A program made the position numbers and the translations under genes. A stretch of 64,000 nucleotides of DNA, from contig CAIWXQ010000001.1 in NCBI GenBank assembly GCA_903916675.1, positions 126,217 to 190,216 of the forward strand, given 5' to 3'. Shown here piece after piece: positions 60,338 through 64,000 of this stretch. How positions within the stretch are numbered: position 1 is the stretch's first letter; the number at the start of each line of letters is the position of its first letter. Under the pieces are notes generated by a model, which worked only from the letters and a program-made list of their open reading frames with translations, was not told where the DNA came from and did no database searches. Origin of the DNA: an uncultured bacterium (lineage in GTDB: Bacteria; Verrucomicrobiota; Kiritimatiellia; RFP12; CAIWXQ01).

Positions 60338-61465
60338 ATGCCTGTCAATCTCCACCTGGTCTGCGGCTCGGACGATTACCTGGCCGAGCAGCAGGCGCGT
60401 GCGATCGTGGATGCGACCGTACCAACGGCGGAGCGCGTGCTGGGGCTTGAGATCCTCGACGGCCGGGTCGACACGAAGGATGCCGCTGTGGCCGTCATCC
60501 GGCAATGTCTGGAGTCTGTGCAGACCGCCGGTTTCTTTGGTGGCGGCAAGCTGGTATGGCTGCGCAACGCCACGTTCCTCAATCCACAGTCCCGTCCCGG
60601 CGACAGCGAGGATGTCAAGGCGCGCGTGGCCGAACTGGTGACCCTGCTCAAGGGCGGGCTGCCCGCCGGCCAGCGGCTGCTGATCACGGCGGTCTCGGTT
60701 GCCCGCAACACCGCGTTCTTCAAGGCCTGTCAGGCAACGGGCGAGGTTTCCGACTTCGGCAGCGGCGAGAAGCCGTGGGATCAGGAGAAACTGGCCCGGG
60801 AGCGGCTGGACGGTCTATTGCAGGACGCCGGGCTGGAGATGCCGGAGGAGGTGCGCGACCGGTTTCTGCAGCGTGTGGGAACCTCGACGCGCCTGCTGGC
60901 GGTTGAGCTGGAGAAGCTGCGGACGTACCGGGGGAAGGCGCCGGGGGCGGTGACGGCGGAGGACGTGGACGCGATCGCTTCCGTGGGACGCGAGGCCATG
61001 GCGTGGGATCTGACGGACGCCCTGGGTGATCGCGACCCGGCCCGGCTGGTGGCGGCCCTGCGGCGGCTGGAGGCGCAGGACGAGAACGCCATCGGCCTGG
61101 TCACCATGGCCGAGCGGCGCATCCGCGAGATGCTCATCCTGCGGCAGGCGATCGACCAGCGCTGGCTGCAGGTGCGGGATTCGGACCGTGGCGTCTTCTG
61201 CCAGTGGGGCGATCCGCTGCCGGAAGAAGCCGACCGCATGCTGCAGTCACTTCCCAAGGATCCGCGCAAGACCGCGCCGTTCATCCTGCGCCGGACCTCA
61301 GCGCAGGCAAAGCGCTACACGCTGCAGGAGTTGCGGCGCGCGCGCCACCTGCTGATCGAGCTGCGCGAGCGCCTGGTTTCCTCCTCGGCGCCGCCGGATA
61401 TCCTGCTGGAGACAACGCTGCTGCGCATCATCGGCCTGCATCCCGCAATCGCCGCCGCGCGATAG
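60338..61465 (+). CDS. holA: DNA polymerase III subunit delta
   Basis: The 375-aa product is the clamp-loader subunit that opens the sliding clamp. The N-terminal region (VNLHLVCGSDDYLAEQQARA) and the lid/AAA-like segments (FFGGGKLVWLRNATFL; RLLAVELEKLRTYRGK; RLVAALRRLEAQDENAIGLV) match the HolA family, ending in the helical collar domain (AQAKRYTLQELRRARHLLIE). The ATG at 60338 is chosen by family N-terminus; the ORF opens at 60302. Length is slightly above E. coli HolA (343 aa). Confidence 0.9.
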   Translation: MPVNLHLVCGSDDYLAEQQARAIVDATVPTAERVLGLEILDGRVDTKDAAVAVIRQCLESVQTAGFFGGGKLVWLRNATFLNPQSRPGDSEDVKARVAELVTLLKGGLPAGQRLLITAVSVARNTAFFKACQATGEVSDFGSGEKPWDQEKLARERLDGLLQDAGLEMPEEVRDRFLQRVGTSTRLLAVELEKLRTYRGKAPGAVTAEDVDAIASVGREAMAWDLTDALGDRDPARLVAALRRLEAQDENAIGLVTMAERRIREMLILRQAIDQRWLQVRDSDRGVFCQWGDPLPEEADRMLQSLPKDPRKTAPFILRRTSAQAKRYTLQELRRARHLLIELRERLVSSSAPPDILLETTLLRIIGLHPAIAAAR

Positions 61466-61487
61466 CGCGGGCTTTGACAGGGGGGTG

Positions 61488-61532
61488 GGGACACAGAGGG
61501 CACAGAGCGGGAATGAGCGCACAGAGGATTGT
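61488..61532 (+). repeat. CACAGAGG unit repeat
   Basis: Units GACACAGAGGG, CACAGAGCGGG and CGCACAGAGGA lie directly after holA. They are related to the run at 12104-12136. Confidence 0.7.
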
Positions 61533-61602
61533 TGCAGGCGAAGGACGGATCCTGACCGCCTGAAGAAGTTGCAGTCACCAACCCCTCGGCGGACTCTTGC
61601 TC

Positions 61603-61762
61603 GTTCACAGAAAGAGTGACAAGGCAGACGGGTTTTTTCAAGAGCTGTGGGGAGTTCTTCGGGGTCGGGGTCACTATCGGAATCGGTAGCGATTGAATAT
61701 CCGACCCCGATACCGATACCGACGCCGACCTTGATGCGTTTGCCACTTATTACGATCGTGAA
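61603..61762 (+). repeat. GGTATCG hexamer-stem repeat H, copy 4 (full length)
   Basis: Second full-length copy, alignable with 43370-43530 from the GTTCACAGAAAGAGTGACAA head to the TTATTACGA tail. Unit order in the stem differs slightly (TCACTATCGGAATCGGTAGC versus TCGCTATCGGAATCGGTATC). Confidence 0.8.
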
Positions 61763-61839
61763 ATAGGCACCTCTCCTTGCTGTCGGCAGAAGAGCCTTGC
61801 GACTTGTGCCGCCCAAGGGGGGATGGTACAAAGAACGTC

Positions 61840-63837
61840 ATGTCGTCGGCTGCGCAACAAAGCGAATTCCTGGCCCTGGGCGAGCGCCCGCTCGATCCCG
61901 GGGTGCCCGAAAATGCGCGGCCGCGGGTGGGAACGATCTTCCTTCGAACGCCGGGCCTGGTGACGCGCACGTCCATGCACGCGACCCAGCGGTTGGCGTG
62001 GATCGACGCGCTGAACGAGGCGCGCGTGGCTGCCGGCGAGGGGCCGCTGAGCGAGGCCGAGACCGAGGAGGAGTGGGCGCACTCGGTGGACCTGCTCTTC
62101 AGCGACGGCCATGTGCTGATCCGTCCGGACCCTGCTGCCATGGACCTCGCGTTTCAGGCGGACGAACTGCTCCAGCAGCAACTGCGGATCTCCAAGCGCC
62201 AGATCCGGTTCCTCAACATTGCCAACGACCGCGTCCGCGGCGCCCTGCGGGCGCGCGGCGAATACTGGCGCATGAGCAGCGTGCCACGGCTGCAGGAACA
62301 GATCGTCGCGCACATCCGCGGCGCGCGCGTCGCCATCGACGGACTGCCGATCTACTACTACAACCAGTCCACCGGCACGCGGTTCGTGACGCTGCAGGAG
62401 TTCGACGCGCTGCGGCAGCAGCCGGACCACGTGCTGCGCAAGATGCTCCTCGAGATCCGCACCTTCAGCCTGCGGCGCAATCGGCAGGGGAGCCCGGAGA
62501 TCGATTTCTTCCTGGCTGCGCCGGCCTTTGGCCGCCGCAACCTTGAACCGGTGGACTTCGTGGAGCTCGACGGCGTTGGGCTGCGGCGCGCGCACGACGA
62601 ACTGGCGGCGACATTCCACGGGGAGGTTCCGGCGGCGCTGTGCGAGGACAACCCCGCCGAGATCGAATGGCGCAACCGGATGTTTGCGGCGCTGATCAGC
62701 GGGCTGCACGAGACCGCCGCCAAGGAGATTGTGCAGGGGCTCTCGCCGGAGTTCTTTCTGCAGATCGAGTGGCTCCCCGGCGCGCGCATCGAGGAGGGCG
62801 AACTGCTGCTCGATCCGGTCTTCGCGGAGGCCGACGCCCTGCAGCAGGACGCCGAACTGCAGGCCCTGTGCGACCCCCGCGCCCGGGAGTTCATCTTCAA
62901 TTACGTGCGGGAATTCGGCGACATCGAGTACGTCAACATCGGCCGGATCGGCCACTCGCTGTCGCTGCGCCGCGAGGAGACGCGCCGCACCACGGTCTAC
63001 ATCGCGGAGGTCAAGCAGCTCGGCAACCCCGTGCCCGTGGTGCGCATCATCCGCCTGCACAAGTGGGGGATCGCGGAGCACCTCAACGACGGCGTCGACC
63101 TGCTGACATCCATCCTGCGCGCCGAGGACTACGCCGACTACATCCTCGACCGCCGCCTCGGCTGCCGCCAGCTCGGCATGCACCTCCCCGCGCATGTGCA
63201 GACCCGGCGCATCAGCGAGCGCTACACGGGGCGGAACGAGCGTTACTACGGCCAGACCTACTGGACGACCTGTCTCGAGCGCGACTATGTCGACGGCCGC
63301 GCCAGCGACAAACTGCCCGACGCCTCCTACCAGAACCCCGAGTTTAACCGCCGGCTCGCGCACCTGCTGGGCGAGGCGGCCGCCGTGAACCTGATCGTGG
63401 GGCGCATGCGGCTTGACGATGCCAGCGTGCTGTTCGACGACGGCGACGAGGTCATCCTGCTCGACGCCGGGGGGCTGCCTGCCACGCTGGCGGTCTCGGA
63501 TCACACCGGCACGTTCACGAACTACCAGGGCGATTTGTCGCAGGACCTGGCCACCTATGCCGAGGTGGTGAACCGGCGCGCGCCGCGGATGCCCAATGCC
63601 GCGGAGTTTGCGGAGATCTATCTCGAGACGTTCGTGCAGCGCTTCGATCGCACGCAGGAAGTCTACCGCGAGCGCCGCCGCGCCTTCGACTCGCTCTTCA
63701 AGCACCGGCCGTGGGATCCGGGCGGCAGCATGGCCTTCCGCTGGTTCCACGTGCTCAAGCGGCTGGACGCGGCTGATCCCCGCCAACTCGCGGCCGGCAT
63801 CCGGCAGCATCTGCATCTGCCGGCGCCTTCGGCGTGA
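61840..63837 (+). CDS. Large conserved-looking cytoplasmic protein of unknown function
   Basis: The product is 665 aa from the ATG at 61840, with no signal peptide or membrane helix. It is rich in charged residues and shows well-formed alternating alpha/beta segments: RTSMHATQRLAWIDALNEAR, HVLIRPDPAAMDLAFQADEL, RQIRFLNIANDRVRGALRAR, EFIFNYVREFGDIEYVNIGR, VPVVRIIRLHKWGIAEHLND. Near the C-terminus, VLFDDGDEVILLDAGGLPAT followed by VSDHTGTFTNYQGDL recalls the D-x-G segment of kinase-like folds, but I cannot demonstrate a kinase. Codon use is that of a native, well-expressed gene. Function unknown. Confidence 0.8.
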   Translation: MSSAAQQSEFLALGERPLDPGVPENARPRVGTIFLRTPGLVTRTSMHATQRLAWIDALNEARVAAGEGPLSEAETEEEWAHSVDLLFSDGHVLIRPDPAAMDLAFQADELLQQQLRISKRQIRFLNIANDRVRGALRARGEYWRMSSVPRLQEQIVAHIRGARVAIDGLPIYYYNQSTGTRFVTLQEFDALRQQPDHVLRKMLLEIRTFSLRRNRQGSPEIDFFLAAPAFGRRNLEPVDFVELDGVGLRRAHDELAATFHGEVPAALCEDNPAEIEWRNRMFAALISGLHETAAKEIVQGLSPEFFLQIEWLPGARIEEGELLLDPVFAEADALQQDAELQALCDPRAREFIFNYVREFGDIEYVNIGRIGHSLSLRREETRRTTVYIAEVKQLGNPVPVVRIIRLHKWGIAEHLNDGVDLLTSILRAEDYADYILDRRLGCRQLGMHLPAHVQTRRISERYTGRNERYYGQTYWTTCLERDYVDGRASDKLPDASYQNPEFNRRLAHLLGEAAAVNLIVGRMRLDDASVLFDDGDEVILLDAGGLPATLAVSDHTGTFTNYQGDLSQDLATYAEVVNRRAPRMPNAAEFAEIYLETFVQRFDRTQEVYRERRRAFDSLFKHRPWDPGGSMAFRWFHVLKRLDAADPRQLAAGIRQHLHLPAPSA

Positions 63838-63843
63838 AAGCGG

Positions 63844-64000
63844 ATGATGCCAAAATTGAAAGCACTCGCATGGGGAACAGTTGTGACGCTGTGTGCTTCC
63901 TGCATGGCGATCATGACCTCGCACGGCGAATCCTGGCAAACGATACAATCGCGCGGCGGGTTGCGCGTTGACAATCCGATTCGGCAAAGCGAAGGATCCC
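63844..64000 (+). CDS. Secreted protein, 5' end only (runs off the window)
   Basis: The open frame from ATG 63844 (or 63847), 7 bp after the previous stop, encodes a basic N-terminus and hydrophobic core (MPKLKALAWGTVVTLCASCM) followed by SHGESWQTIQSRGGLRVDNP. It is a signal peptide, possibly a lipoprotein signal around Cys17 or Cys20, and the start of a mature domain. It has no stop within the window. Confidence 0.6.
   Translation, partial: MMPKLKALAWGTVVTLCASCMAIMTSHGESWQTIQSRGGLRVDNPIRQSEGS

Noticed and set aside
61750-63987. 745-codon minus-strand open frame at the right end
   Set aside because: Shadow of the 665-aa plus-strand gene. The plus frame has better codon usage and abuts a gene with a signal peptide.

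Overview
The window looks like chromosomal DNA of a PVC-superphylum bacterium, most likely Kiritimatiellota or a near relative in Lentisphaerae/Verrucomicrobia. This is inferred from giant secreted proteins with autotransporter-associated beta-strand, LamG, choice-of-anchor D and choice-of-anchor Q domains, from the C-terminal style of those proteins, from a scattered polysaccharide-degradation gene set, and from intergenic DNA very rich in short dispersed repeats. No rRNA, tRNA, CRISPR array, transposase or integrase was found. GC content is high, except in the gene cassettes described below.

Layout. 0-4 kb: an ORF6N-domain gene, then gyrB behind a zinc-ribbon gene on the minus strand. 4.2-9.9 kb: a Cys-rich periplasmic protein, a MacB/FtsX-type permease, its ATPase and a TonB-dependent siderophore receptor. 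9.9-12.4 kb: two orphan phage genes (terminase large subunit and a relative of its N-terminus) on the minus strand. 12.4-13.0 kb: an integron-like cassette. 13.1-25.2 kb: one giant surface-protein gene (about 4,043 aa when repaired) on the minus strand, broken by a +1 slip in a G7 tract and by one in-frame amber codon. 25.7-26.6 kb: two more cassettes. 27-32.3 kb: an SGNH/LamG protein and a large GH106-like hydrolase, each behind a roughly 200-bp leader-like repeat. 32.7-37.3 kb: a Pls/PosA-type NRPS with a phosphopantetheinyl transferase. 37.6-50.0 kb: a beta-helix glycosidase, an AraC regulator, an ADP-ribosylglycohydrolase, a PQQ beta-propeller protein, a URO-D-family protein, a small secreted protein and a 1,606-aa beta-helix surface protein. 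50.5-52.2 kb: a DbpA/DeaD-type helicase. 52.5-55.25 kb: three consecutive cassettes (two lipoproteins and a Phd/ParE toxin-antitoxin pair). 55.3-64 kb: housekeeping genes (EndoQ-type PHP nuclease, M3 oligopeptidase, NrnA-like DHH phosphoesterase, DNA polymerase III delta, a large protein of unknown function) and the 5' end of a secreted-protein gene.

The most interesting signal is a set of attC-like integron sites without an integrase, all on the plus strand. Each has imperfect-palindrome arms with extrahelical bases at constant positions. In several cassettes the first seven bases are complementary to the R'' box at the cassette's own end, as expected of integron cassettes. They occur in three clusters, and the two left clusters flank the giant surface-protein gene. 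A second theme is repeat density: at least nine further short repeat families occur, and several appear to have been absorbed in frame into coding sequences.
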